DNA of 64,000 bases from Diphasiastrum complanatum. Taxonomy: Eukaryota; Streptophyta; Lycopodiopsida; Lycopodiales; Lycopodiaceae. The stretch's first letter is position 1, and every line of letters starts with the position of its first letter. Below the pieces are notes generated by a model, which saw nothing but the letters and a program-made list of their open reading frames with translations, ran no database searches and was not told the DNA's origin. Shown here piece by piece: positions 11,203-22,806 of this stretch. Where the stretch lies: the NCBI GenBank assembly GCA_029204225.1, contig CM055113.1, positions 22,079,605 to 22,143,604 of the forward strand, given 5' to 3'. Made by a program: the position numbers and the translations under genes.

Positions 11203-13985
11203 GTTGTAGAAACAAAATGCTGAAGTGAAATATCTTTTCAGCCAACAATTCCGTGCTTAGCCAAGTAGTCCGTAAACAGTCTACTCTCACTTAGTTGCAT
11301 CTTGAGGGGAATTCTCATGCTCTTGTGGTGTCTGGACGCATAATTCTAATTGGATGTATCGAGGTGCACTTTGCTTGTTCTATATGCATTCGAGGGTTTC
11401 AAACTCATATAACAAGCTTGCAGGATTCAGTTTTCTCTGAGATCAAAAGCCAAAGCTACTCCCAAGCTTCCTTTTTTCTTAAGTCCATGCTCCCCTGCTG
11501 GAGGTAGACAAGGCCAACTGCTCTCACTTATTTGCTAAGAAACATTTAGCAGTAGCTGATATTAGGTTCCACATTTATCGCAAAGTAGACCATCTAATTT
11601 TCATCAAAGATACAACAGCTTTTCCAAGAAGATAAAAAAAATGTCCAACTTCATATGCTGTGTAACCTCCGTAATATTATTTTGGTCCATCTCCCTGTTG
11701 TAAATTCGATGCAACTTCTTTGGTTGAAGAAGTCAACAACATTCAGTTTCATTAAATTTGGCATGTTATTATTTGTGCAAGCTTTTCCTTGCTCGTCAGT
11801 CTTTCTATCCATTGTACCATTCCATATTCGAATTCAAGTTCAATGTAGTGCTCAACGCTAATTTGGCAGCTATGAGACCAAAAGTGTAATTTGCATTAAA
11901 TAAAAGGGATGTGTTAAAAGAGTTGCTACTCTACTCTATCTTCAAACCCTGATCCCAAGTGTGAACAAGAAAGTTCCAACATCAACACGCAAAAAGTTGA
12001 AGATATGCAAAGCTTCTGAGCTGGCCCATTTGTATCAGCAACTGATGAGGCAATCGAAACAGTGAATCTTTTCGTTCAAAACAAAAATCTCCATGACATT
12101 AAGTCTCATCTTTCTTTCCCATCCCACAATCTAATCTTCAAAAATTAGCAGATGCCCTTACAGCTTCCTTGGAAAAGAAAGAAGGATGTGATGGGACACA
12201 TTTAGCGTAGAGGATTAGGAAACAAACTCTTTAGTATAGACGAGATTATACGCAAACTCTTCAGGATAGATTGATAATTATGCAAGAGAACCTACAGAAT
12301 ATTTCATTTAGAATCAGATCATAGCTGTTTGTATGGAATGTTATGAGTGGCAATCTTATGAACCTAAATCAGCTACTTCATGCAGCTCACACTCTGACAC
12401 ATACAAAAAGGTGGATAGAAACTGCATTGTCTTGAGCTCTCAGGTTATGAAACACAAAGGAAGCCATCTGATTGCTCGTATTGAAGGGGTTTTCAAATGG
12501 AGTACTTGTTGAAACTTGAAAATTACAAAGATGCTATCTACTCCATTTCCCAGGCTACTTGTTTTCAAGCCGTCTACATCGTCTGAGATTAGTTTGAATG
12601 CTGAAAATTGGCAGCAATGGGGCAAAGTTAGACCATTGTCTCATAGAACGCGCTACTTTCTTGAAGGTCATAAATTCAATTATTAAATAGCACTTCTTAG
12701 TATTTTGATTCTAACCTATTGTAAAGTTCTGAATTTTAATTGAATCTGTATGAAATGATATGCCGAACAAATTTCTATATCATCAATCTGTTTATCATGT
12801 TTTTGACAAGTTAATTTTGCTGTATCTTTTTATAAGTACAACACACAGCTGTTTAAACAGTCTTTCATCTTCAGATTTAAGCTACTCTTATTAAGCTATT
12901 GCTGGGCTAAACATCCTGCAGATGGAGATGCTATTCTGTTCTACAGCAGTGGGTTTGCCATTTTTGATCCCTCCAATGGTTCTTACTGGAGAGCTTTTCA
13001 GAGCTTGGGCCTCGTGCTCCAAGGTGATTAATATGCTGCATGGGACCTGCAGTTTTCATCTCAACTTCCAGCTTCACCCATTTAGAAACTCTGGAATGAA
13101 AAACCCTTTGTTAATGGATTCTCATCTGTCTTTCTTGTATAGAAAATATGAGAGGCATATCTGATCACTCATTTCAATACAGCATATAAGTCTTAACTAA
13201 CTGAAGCTTGTATCTTGCAGCACTGGTATGTGTATCTAGTGTTGATCTTTGAAGCAATGGCAACATTAATTGGGCAACTGTCTGTACTCTCACTCATAGC
13301 GCTCTTTGGAGCTGCTACAACTGCAATGGTCAGTAGCATATTTCAATTCTTAAGCTTTTCCATTTATCTGAACTTCTTTATATATTTCAAGCCAGTTAGA
13401 TACGGAAGCAATATCACTTTGCTCCCACCTGATTTGATAACAGCTGGTAATTCCATAATACTGGAAGTACACATTTCAGAAAAATGTCTCTGTAGTAAAG
13501 TTCTTTCTCCAATCCTATATGAAATTCTGTCACAACCAAAATGTATACCAGTAGTGATTGAAATATATCATTTTTTAGCTTCTGGCCATGTGTTATATAT
13601 ATCAATCAATTGCTGGTGGGTTTCCTTTATTTCTGATTTTACTCAATCATTTTCCATTTACTGAACTAGTCTTTTAAGTGCTTGGTATGATTCTGGCATC
13701 CTCGATACCAAAGTTATTGTGCTTTTCTGGCAGGTCACTACAGCTCGAAAGGCATTCACACTACTGCTTTCATATATCATCTTTACGAAGCCATTGTCTG
13801 AGCAGCACGTTACTGGCCTTCTTCTTATCCTCATGGGCATTACCATGAAAATGATTCCAGAGCCATGTCCAAACAAAAGAACTCATCGTCAGTATTCCCA
13901 ACTGCAAGACATAACAACCACAGAATCTACACTACCGCCAAATCTTGAAGGGGACCAAATGCACACAAATTCCAGCAATGTATAG
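8763..13985 (+). CDS. UTR2: UAA/SLC35B-type nucleotide-sugar transporter, copy A (seven exons, 356 aa)
   Basis: Exons: 8763-8897, 10172-10200, 10344-10545, 10892-11134, 12922-13023, 13221-13328, 13734-13985. All introns are GT-AG and the reading frame is open throughout. The protein is polytopic, with hydrophobic segments in almost every exon. It carries motifs I recognise from plant UDP-galactose/UDP-glucose transporter 2 (UTR2): [10 protein letters not shown] (residues ~45-54), [19 protein letters not shown] (~104-122), [22 protein letters not shown] and V-T-T-A-R-K-A-F-T (~274-282). The length fits the family (about 345-360 aa). Known members exchange nucleotide sugars or PAPS across ER/Golgi membranes; the substrate here is inferred. 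The start is the first ATG of exon 1. Intron 4 begins inside a TC repeat. The C-terminus ends in S-S-N-V, shorter than copy B. Confidence 0.9.
11136..11199 (+). repeat. (TC)32 microsatellite at the intron-4 donor of copy A
   Basis: Exon 4 ends ACGTCACAG at 11134. The intron begins GTCTCTCTCT, so the splice-donor GT is followed at once by a 64-bp TC run. Copy B has the same arrangement with a longer run. Confidence 0.95.
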
Positions 13986-16238
13986 GGCCTACCAGGCTAA
14001 TATATTTTTCCACAGGCAACTTTATCACGGCTTTGGGATAGGTTGCTACAAATCACGGTCTTCCAGGCCTCGAGCTATATCAAACTGTGTTCCGACCTCT
14101 GGATTCTGGTTTCGCTATACAAGACAATATCCAATTGTTGGTGAAGCCTTCCAATCGGCCATCAGAAGATATAGTAGTCAAGCTGTGCATCTGATATATA
14201 CCCATAAAGTTGATTAAGCTGCAATCACATGATCCTTAACTAGAGACGCTCATTCTGTCTCAAAATTCATATTCAATTTCACTAGATTTTCTTATTGCAG
14301 AGAATTGCAGCTTACGGTGACCTGAGATGCCAATGAGATCAATCGATTGTTTGAGCTGGTTTGGAGAGAATTTCAACCATTGTAGTCATAGTTATTATAT
14401 GCATGCAAATTTTGCAGTTGACCACTGTCACTCACTCTTCAGAATGCTATAGCATCAGGCTTGAACTTCCAAACTTGATCACTTAGTCTTGTATCAAATT
14501 TATTCACTTTGCGTTGGAGGTTAATCGATGCGTTTCAATTAAGGTGCATATTCCTGGTGTCACGTTTTCTCAGAGATTTTGATTTCTCTGATCATCAAAG
14601 CATGTTGTGCTATGGAACCTCACTTCTGGGATGACTTATGTTCCTTAAATCTTGAACTTGCTGTCAGAGGCAAAATTTAACCAGTGTCTGTAGTCTGCTT
14701 TCACATCCAACAATTTATCTTTTCACATCTTGCTTCTTTATTCATCTTTCTTAAAAGGTTTTGATCTAGAGCCACATTCCAACTTTGAGGTGTTTAATTT
14801 GTAAATATGTTCAAGAATATGCATTTGGGCTATTCTGCCTTTGAAAGTTTCTATTCTACATACTTTAAAAAAAGACATTATTTCATTGTAGCTGAAGCTC
14901 TGACAAAGTTATGGTGTGGGGGCAACATAATTACACTTATCTATATTTTCAATATAAGCTGTGCCATGTCAGCTTAAGATAGTTAGAAAATAAACAAACA
15001 ATGATTTGCAATTAAAAGAATTAAAAATAGAAATGAAAACCCATTTCAATGCCAGAGTCACCTAAGAGCGCAACACCTCAGCTCTTAGCAACTCATCACA
15101 ATAGCTTGACCCCCCACACACAAACACACACACATATATAAATAAAATAAATACATTTACGTTAATATTATTAGAAGCTTTGCACTATGAAGGATTCGCT
15201 TTGCTGAAAAGGATAAAATTGCATTGTTTAAGAATCAAAAAATAAAAAAAGCTTTATTTTATGGATCAAACTCGCTTAATAGTGATATCTTGGCTTTTAG
15301 GAGCTTATCACAACAGATTACATCTACATGAGCAAACCCAAAAATTGTTTTTCCAGGGTGTTTGCTTATGATTAAAAAATATCAAATGAAATTATGAAGA
15401 CATTGTCAAAGTGGGTCCAATTTTGCACGGTTTGCAGGACAGCACACAGATATTGTCTGACCCAAGAAGCCCAGGTATGAAGTGCAATTATTATAAAGAT
15501 TTGTCATAAGCTGCAAGGTGGCAAGCAGGACGATGCCCTAGGGGATACTATCGGATAGTCGCAGTATGGGGTGTAGTCATTATTCAGAAAAGGTGACGAC
15601 AGTAAGTTGTGAAAGAGATCAAAAGGAGGGACAGCTATTCTTTGAAATCTCCCTATTTTCTTGATGGATACTTGTCGTCCCAATACATTGTACCTGCTCC
15701 TCCTGGGCAGAAAGTCAATCGCTAGGGGGGGGGGGAAGGTCACCCTAAGGTCATTCTGTCGGGGAAGGGTCTCGGCCAAGGGGAGTTGCCCCAGATGGAA
15801 GGCCCTTCCCATGGCCATGGAGGTGACCTTCTGTGCGGTGAAATTTTTTTTACTTTTGTTTTTGTTCTTTTTTTTATTGTAAATTTTTTTTTACATGTAC
15901 CTTCCACGTGGAAGATAAATGTAACTTTTTTTCACATGCACCTTCCGCATCCTAGAACGTGCATGTAAAAAAATTTTGGAAAAAAAAAAGAGACGCAGAA
16001 ATGAGGTTTTGTGAGGCACCTCCTTTCTCTTCACGAAAACACAAAAAATGATTTTAAGAGTTGCTAAATGCAAACAACCAACACCGAGGAGACATTTGTT
16101 GTGAACAAGCGTAACATTTTAACATTGCTAAATCCTAGCAGTTGGAAGTATTGTTGCATGATGATAGGCCTCCTTTTGTTATTGATTGATTTCATGTTTG
16201 TGATTGTTGTAATAGATAACATGACATTCGATAACACT
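13986..16238. other. 3' flank of copy A; no gene seen
   Basis: Similarity to copy B continues to about 14360, which probably includes the 3' UTR. After that I see no family resemblance. A CACGTG-centred hairpin lies at 15891-15923 (TTACAT, CTTCC, CACGTG, GGAAG, ATGTAA) in T-rich DNA, followed by a weaker second stem with CATGCAC and GTGCATG. Confidence 0.5.
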
Positions 16239-16910
16239 TGTTGGAAACAATATTGTTTTCACTAGCATCGTAAGCTAAGGTAGAAGCCCATAAACAGAAG
16301 TAATTACAGGGCTTGAGGACAGAAAACCCTCGCTACAAATGAGTTCGTAAGCAACCGTAATAATAGGGCTTTATGTTGAAAAGCCTCACTACAAACCACG
16401 ACCGACTGTTTCGTAAAGGCTTGTAAAATAGTTGTAAGGTCACGGGGCTTTACATTGAGTCAATCATGATCAATACAAGTGTTACAATCGTTAGATGTCG
16501 GTAGCGTTGAATGATCATTAAGTTCATGTAGGTCAATGTATTAAGTACCACGTGTACTTAACAAGAAGGAAGATATTCTCTAGGATAGAGTAGCCATCAT
16601 TAGAGTAGTGGCTCATTTAATGATAAAAAAGTCATTATAAATATAAGTGGCATTCACAAGAGACATAGAAGTGGTCTCAGATGCGTATATTACGTAAACC
16701 CTTGCCAATCTTTGTAACACATTTTTTCTTTAATATAAAGTTTTGTGGTTACGTTACGAAGCGGGGATCTTGCACTCATATGAATGTTGTGTTTATTATA
16801 TTTTTTGTTGCAAAAATCGTTAATGTTAAAAAGTTTGATATATAGTTGTGCTTGTTATTAATATATGCCCACATAGAAAGGCATTAACTTGGCTATCTCC
16901 CTATTTTTCA
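16239..16910 (+). repeat. Copia-type LTR (672 bp)
   Basis: It starts TGTTGGAAACAAT and ends CTATTTTTCA, and a PBS-like TGGTATAAGGGC follows at 16914, so this is a 5' LTR. A diverged copy of its 3' third (about 16640-16860) lies at 45873-46102 just downstream of transporter copy B. No gag follows; a minisatellite does. Confidence 0.65.
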
Positions 16911-16913
16911 ACA

Positions 16914-16925
16914 TGGTATAAGGGC
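16914..16925 (+). other. Degenerate copia primer-binding site
   Basis: TGGTATAAGGGC differs from the canonical TGGTATCAGAGC at a few bases and is correctly placed 3 bases after the LTR end. Confidence 0.6.
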
Positions 16926-17029
16926 TATGTTGAACCTGCCGCCAACGAAGCTTGTACATATATTTACCACTAAATCCCCTAGAAGGAGAGGCCAAAACCC
17001 ACGCCTAATGGCTACCCCTAAATATGTGT

Positions 17030-17405
17030 CTTGACCCCCCTCCTCAAACAGGGGTGGGTAAAAGGGGTGAGTAGAAAACCTCGCCTCCTTCTCAAATAGC
17101 AGTGGGCTTTTACCTCCCCCCCCCCCTCAAAGAGAGGTGGATAAATACTTGCCCCTCCTCAAATAGGGGCAAGTTTTTACCCACCCCTCCTTCTCAAATA
17201 GGGGCGGGTTTTTACCCTCCCCTATTTCTCAAATAGGGTTAGGTTTTTACCTGCCCCTCCCTTGTTTGTGTGGGAGGGGCGGGTTTTCACTCGCCTTATG
17301 CATAGAAGGGTCGGATTTATTTCCGCCCCTCCTACACAAATAAGGGATGAGATTTTTTTCACCTCTCTTTCAACAACAAGGAGTGGGTTTTTTACCCCAT
17401 CTCTA
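17030..17405. repeat. Minisatellite with CCCCTC...AAATAGGGG units
   Basis: About seven to eight diverged units of roughly 45-55 bp. Each combines a C-rich block (CCCCTCCT), TCAAATAGGGG, a G-rich block (GGGCGGG or variant) and TTTTTACC. The C-rich and G-rich blocks alternate, so neighbouring units can pair. Homopurine/homopyrimidine asymmetry is strong. Short frames across it are repeat artefacts. Confidence 0.75.
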
Positions 17406-18351
17406 TTTTGCATAAAAAGAAATTACAATATTTTAATATTCACCAATGTTTTTTTCATTAATTTGAAATGCTCTTTTTGTAACAAAAATGTTTTCTAGTT
17501 TATGAACGACAATAAACATCCTACTAATGAACTTATATATAAAAGACAGCTTGAATTCTTTAAGAAAGAGTTAGTCTATAAAAATACACAAAATTTGAAG
17601 ACAGGTAGCCACGCGACAGTCAAAGTCGAACTGTCGAGAGTCGAAAGAGTTGAACTTGACTCGACTAATTGTCGGAATCAAATGCTAACATGACATCACT
17701 CAAAAAAAAACTAGCCACCTATATTATCCATTCCTGCTACTGTGCAACTACCTTGACAATGACTGCAGCTACATCAACTCTTTGTATGGATAACGACAGC
17801 CATGACTACCACCTACCAAGAAAGTGACACCCACGCTTGCTAACCACATCTGCACAAATGTACATTATAGATTATGATAATCCTATAAGACAAACACTAT
17901 AGTCAATTCTTGTTTTTAGACTGAGAATCAGAATAAGCTCATAGCTATTACAGAACTAAGATAGTTCTGAGCACAAAGTTTGCCCACAATTCGCTTGTGC
18001 TCCAACATCGATTGACTTGTATTTTCATATTTATGAATTAAGTTATCACCTTATTGCATTCAAATTGTTGTCAATATGTATGCAATGCTTTCTTAATCAT
18101 TCTGTTTGACTTCTCTTAACATTTTCTTTGAATTGTCTGCTTCTTTTTGCTTCTGCACCACAAGTTGCAAGACTATCTTTGTGTTTGCCTATGTAATCAA
18201 CACCATCGATTATAACGACTTTGAAGTTAGAATCAAGTAGGATCAATTGAGTCTTCCAACTCACCACTCTGATCTGATTTTATAGGCGTGTGCATGCACC
18301 GACAAATTCTGTGGCACACCATCATCCTGACATCACGATCGATTTCCAACA
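17406..18351 (+). other. Spacer and probable copia LTR end
   Basis: No gene is visible. Because a PBS begins at 18352, the part just before it should be the 3' end of an LTR. I could not fix the LTR start. Near 17610-17670 there are short repeated GTCGA motifs. Confidence 0.4.
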
Positions 18352-18363
18352 TAGTATCAGAGC
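18352..18363 (+). other. Copia primer-binding site (variant)
   Basis: TAGTATCAGAGC, one base from the canonical TGGTATCAGAGC, about 150 bp before a copia gag start. Confidence 0.7.
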
Positions 18364-18511
18364 TACGTTATCGACATTAGAGCTATCTTTATAGCTTAAA
18401 GCTTCTCACAAGACTCGATCCTATCAGTCGATAAGATAATTGCTTTCTTGTTCTGTAAATAGCATTCTTAAGCCGCTAATAGTTATTACTATCACTTAGA
18501 CTAGCTTCCAC

Positions 18512-18805
18512 ATGGATTTCCAAAGCAAGGCTGGTCTCAATGTAGACAAGCTCGATGGATCAAACTATCACCTATGGAAATTTAAGATGAAAACAATGAT
18601 AATGGCTAAGGAATTGTATGACGTTGTCACATGTATTGAGACAAGACCCGAAGTAGACAACACAACAATATCACGATGGAAGCTAAAGGACGACAAGGCC
18701 TTCACATTGATCATCCTCAACATTTCAGACACACAAGTCAGCCATGTGTTTGAAGCTCAGACATCAAAAGAAGTTTGGGATATCATGAGCACATTGTATG
18801 ATGTA
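18512..18805 (+). pseudogene. Ty1/copia gag N-terminus, interrupted
   Basis: Starts M-D-F-Q-S-K, then L-D-G-S-N-Y-H-L-W-K-F-K-M (copia Gag N-terminal motif) and K-E-V-W-D-I-M-S-T-L-Y-D. Immediately after this last motif the similarity stops and TG-rich DNA that looks like an LTR start begins (about 18803-18810). The gag is therefore probably cut by the insertion of the gypsy element described next. Confidence 0.75.
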
Positions 18806-19349
18806 TGTTGTGGAGTCTCATGATCCCACATTATCCAAACTTATTGTTTATATTGTAAATTTTTTTAATTTTATACATGTAAATGTGCTATAGTGCCTAA
18901 ATTCATGTACAAGCCTATTTGCACTTTGTAAATTCACATTTAGGTTAGAACTCACAACGTTCTGTGTGACGTTCTATAGAGACGTAGTAGCAGATCCCAA
19001 CTGACATCTTAACGGTTGGTAAACGACATTGAGGCCGGTGATCGTTCCTAAAGAGTCGACACTTCGTGCCATTGTACTTACGCATTTGCACAGATCTGAG
19101 TATCAATAGAGAGAGAAGAGCCAATTTCTATAAGCTTGAGCATTCTTTCCCTCTGTCATCTTTTACAACATTACTTCTTATCAATTGAGAGAATACACTA
19201 TGTATGATTTGTAACTGTTTGTGATACTGCATTGTCTACGTCACACATATTTCTCATGTTTTTCAATCACTCTAACGTGGATTTTCAGGCGTCATCAGCG
19301 AGCAACAATTCTGACTAATGTGTGCAGGGAATTAGCTGAAGCTGTTAAG
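18806..19349 (+). repeat. Gypsy 5' LTR, left part
   Basis: Inferred. Together with 22807-23288 it makes about 1.03 kb starting with TG and ending CCACCACA just before a gypsy PBS at 23294. It is interrupted by the gag-only element at 19350-22801. The exact left end (18803, 18806 or 18809) is uncertain. Confidence 0.5.
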
Positions 19350-20003
19350 TGTGAGAGATTTCAACTAGTTTAGTCTAGTTTAGTCATATTTTGGTAAATT
19401 GTCAATAAAAGGCCAAAACTCATTTTAGACTTAGAGATAAACTTTTTGAAGTTATATTTGTTTAAAATACGTTCAATAAACACTTTTTGAAAGTGTGGGA
19501 AAGTTGGTAGTCGAGTTTGAGAGAGATTCAAATTTTAACTTTGGGTACATTGAATCTAGACCCAAAAATAGTAGGGTTTACATTTTGGAGGAAAAGCCAA
19601 GTGGCCAAATAGGATTTGGAAACTCTATAAAAGTATGTAACTCATGGAGAGACATATCTTCTCTCTTCTCTCTCTCATTTCATCATTATACATGGTCCTC
19701 TTTGGGTTCTACTACTCATTGGTGCACTCTCATGATGTTATCTTGCAATTCCTTGTGTAGAATGATCATTTATTGCTATTTTTGGCTCCACACGTGTGAA
19801 ATATAGTAGGGTACTGTAATTGTACGGAAAAAAAACATATTTTATGTTGTGGTTCACGTTTGATCAAGTTCTCTTAGAGTTTGCATCTCATTTTTTATGT
19901 AGATGCTGATTTTTCTACATTGGCAGGATTGTTAGTTTGCTCCTTATTGTAGCCAAAGATCAGGGACATGGATTGGATCTTGAATGATCTGAAATCCTTC
20001 ACA
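19350..20003 (+). repeat. 5' LTR of the gag-only element
   Basis: 654 bp, TG...CA, containing TCTATAAAAG (about 19624-19633) as a likely TATA box for transcription of the element. Confidence 0.92.
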
Positions 20004-20015
20004 TGGTATCAGAGC
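20004..20015 (+). other. Canonical copia primer-binding site
   Basis: TGGTATCAGAGC immediately after the LTR, complementary to the 3' end of initiator Met-tRNA. Confidence 0.9.
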
Positions 20016-20604
20016 TCTTGTGTTTCAGGCTATGAAAGGATCAGCCATCTTTAGCAAGGATTTGGAGGAGTTACCAATGCTAGAGCATGCTAGATTGATC
20101 TCTACTCAAAAATCAGCATTTTTGCATGTGTAGAATTGACCTTTTGTAGGTCAAAACTCAATATAGGGTTATATACTTGATCAATTCTGATTTCACACTT
20201 GGCTTACTGGATATAGATGATTTCTGGTGCATTAGAAAGGTCTCATTGGAGTCTACAAGAAGATATATCAAGTTTCTAGAAATTGCATGTAGAATTTGGG
20301 ATATTCAATTTTTTGTGATTTTGTCAAAACCCTAATTTTGATTGGATCTCTAGTTTGTGAGGTTACTGCACTTCATTTGAGTGTGTTTCAATCTTAGGTA
20401 TTGGCAAGAATCATTAGATTGAGGATAGATCATAGGTTGATCAAGATTTCACTATTCTATGTGTTGATTTTCTAGTTAGAAGTGCTAGAAGAGATTTGAG
20501 AGGTTCCATATCTTTGTGATTTCTTCTTGAGTCCATTTGTTGAGATTCAAGAGAGTGCTTTGTGCATTGGAACAGGTTGTAGAAGAAAATCAGGTCATTG
20601 CAAC

Positions 20605-21436
20605 ATGGCTACAAGTGGTGGATTCATGCTGGAGAGCAATGATAGGCTTACTTCAATCAACTATTCTACTTGGAAGGTGAAGATGGAGTCCTTATTGGAG
20701 ATGAACAAGTTGATGGAGATTGTTGCAGGTGTGGAGGAGAGGCCTCAAGCACCTCCACATCAAGTGAGGTATGACAAGAGAGCAAAGAAAGCTCTACACA
20801 TAATTAAGGTGAATGTTACCAATGAACTTTTGAAGGAAGTTGGTAAGTCCACATCATCTTTGGAGGGGAAGCTTTGAAGAAGCTTTATGAATCCAAGTCT
20901 ACATCAAGAGTGCTTTCTCTTAGGAGGCAAATCTTTCAAAGTTTGCAAAAGAAGGAAGAGAGTACTCATGCTTTTGTTTTGAGGGTAAAGCTTTCAATGA
21001 TGAGTTAGCATGTATTGATGAAAGCATTAAGGAAGTAGAACTTGTTTAAGTTATACTTAATGGCTTGTTGGATGATCATGCTAATATTGTTCAAAGTTTT
21101 GCTATTCAAAAGACTTTGCCAAGTATTGTGGATTTGCAAGAGATCTTGGTGAATGAGGAGTATAGGCTTCAATCAAGAGGAGATGGATCTACATCGACAT
21201 CTCAATATGAAGAGGAGGCTATGTCCATCAAAGGCAAGTTCAAGGGCAAAGGAAAAGGCAAATGGCCTAAAGGGCAAGATCAAGGTGAGACGCTCATGGT
21301 TTTCATACTGGAAAAGCAAGTAATGGATCTGGAAAACAAATTTTGTTCAATTACTTTGATGGTCAAGTTGAAGATCAAGATGTTGGTCTCAAAGGGCTTC
21401 AACAACACAAAAGGAAAGGTGGCAATTTGGAGCTAG
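20605..21436 (+). pseudogene. Gag of the gag-only element, frameshifted
   Basis: Begins at ATG 20605 with M-A-T-S-G-G-F, then L-T-S-I-N-Y-S-T-W-K-V-K-M (copia Gag N-terminus). The frame is lost at about 20870. Gag similarity then continues (S-T-S-R-V-L-S-L-R-R-Q, H-A-F-V-L-R-V-K) and resumes as an open frame at 21065 (Q-S-F-A-I-Q-K-T-L-P), ending in a Lys/Gly-rich RNA-binding-like tail with no zinc knuckle. A stop codon near 21047 also interrupts it. Confidence 0.8.
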
Positions 21437-21439
21437 TCA

Positions 21440-22133
21440 AGAGCATCAAAGGAAGGTTAAATTTGGCAAAGATGTTATGGATCTATATTTGCAGGTGTAT
21501 GAAGACTCAAGTAAGGTCAAAGGAGCAGCAAGAAAGTGCTGTTCAAGTTTACTTTACTTATTCTATCTCATGTTTGAGCTATTTCATGTGGATGTGTGCA
21601 AATTGTCAAGATAAGGACAAACTAGCTACATTGTCTTGCAATATCTTATTGTTGGAGTTTTACTAGCATTCTTGGTTGGTTTTGTTGATGGAAATGAAGC
21701 TAATGGAGGTTCATTATGTCACTCATTCATGGCCAAGTCATCAAGGTTTGATGATATCTTGTGGCAAGATGGAGATGGAGGCTCATTCATGGAGTTTTAT
21801 GGTGGAGACATATCAAGAAAGGACAAAGTTGGAGGAGACAAGCAAGCAAATGGTCATCACTCACATTTATTGTTTGGTTGCTATAGTTTTCCAGAGAGTT
21901 CAAAGTTTGAAGCATGGAGGAATCATTTCATTGACAATCTATTTGGTTCTTCATGTTCTAGTTATATCTTGATGTGTAAAATTGATGTAAGAAATAGTGA
22001 AGCATCCAATTTGGACACTATTCTCTATATCAATTATGAAAGATACTTTAGAACTTTAGAAAGGAGATCTATACTTAGGATGGAGATCATTCTAAAGTTG
22101 ATCAAAGTTCTATTGTCAAAACTATGCCAAAAC
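21440..22133 (+). other. 3' body of the gag-only element
   Basis: Open frames of 98-178 residues occur, but I recognise no domain in them. No RT, integrase or protease signature is present. It may be a stuffer or a remnant envelope-position region. Confidence 0.4.
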
Positions 22134-22148
22134 AAGTTGAAGAGGGAG
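22134..22148 (+). other. Polypurine tract
   Basis: AAGTTGAAGAGGGAG directly before the right LTR; the position and composition fit the plus-strand primer. Confidence 0.75.
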
Positions 22149-22801
22149 TGTGAGAGATTCCAACTAGTTTAGTCTAGTTTAGTCATATTTTGGTAAATTG
22201 TTAATAAAAGGCCAAAACTCATTCTAGACTTAGAGATAAACTTTTTGAAGTTATATTAGTTTAAAATACATTCAATAAACACTTTTTGAAAGTGTGGGAA
22301 AGTTGGTAGTCGAGTTTGAGAGAGATTCAAATTTGAACTTTGGGTACATTGAATCTAGACCCAAAAATAGTAGGGTTTACATTTTGGAGGGAAAGCCAAG
22401 TGGCCACACAAGGTTTGAAAACTCTATAAAAGGATGTAACTCGTGGAGAGACATATCTTCTCTCTTCTCTCTCTCATTTCATCATTATACATGGTTCTCT
22501 TTGGGTTCTACTACTCATTGGTGCACTCTCATGATGTTATCTTGCAATTCCTTGTGTAGAATGATCATTTATTGCTATTTTTGGTTCCACACGTGTGAGA
22601 TATAGTAGGTTGCTGTAATTGTATGGACAACAAACATATTTTATGTTTTGGTTCATGTTTGATCAAGTTCACTTAGAGTTTGCATCTCATTTTGTATGTA
22701 GATGCTGATTTTTCTACATTGGCAGATTGTTGCTTTGCTCCTTATTGTAACCAAAGATCAGGGACATGGATTGGATCTTGAATGATCTGAAATCCTTCAC
22801 A
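22149..22801 (+). repeat. 3' LTR of the gag-only element
   Basis: 653 bp, aligned end to end with the left LTR and followed by TTAAG, the target-site duplication. Confidence 0.92.
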
Positions 22802-22806
22802 TTAAG

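Larger units (their letters stand above)
19350..22801 (+). mobile_element. Complete gag-only (non-autonomous) copia-type LTR element
   Basis: Two direct LTRs (19350-20003 and 22149-22801, both TGTGAGAGATT...CTTCACA) flank a short body and are bounded by a 5-bp target-site duplication TTAAG (19345-19349 and 22802-22806). A canonical PBS follows the left LTR and a purine tract precedes the right LTR. The body carries only a decayed Gag; no protease, integrase or RT motif exists. By eye the LTRs differ at about 30 sites. Gag resembles the element at 50715-52003, a plausible autonomous relative. Confidence 0.92.

Noticed and set aside
15504-15882. Minus-strand 104-residue frame and overlapping plus-strand frame
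   Set aside because: No motif, crosses a G-run, and nothing similar follows transporter copy B.
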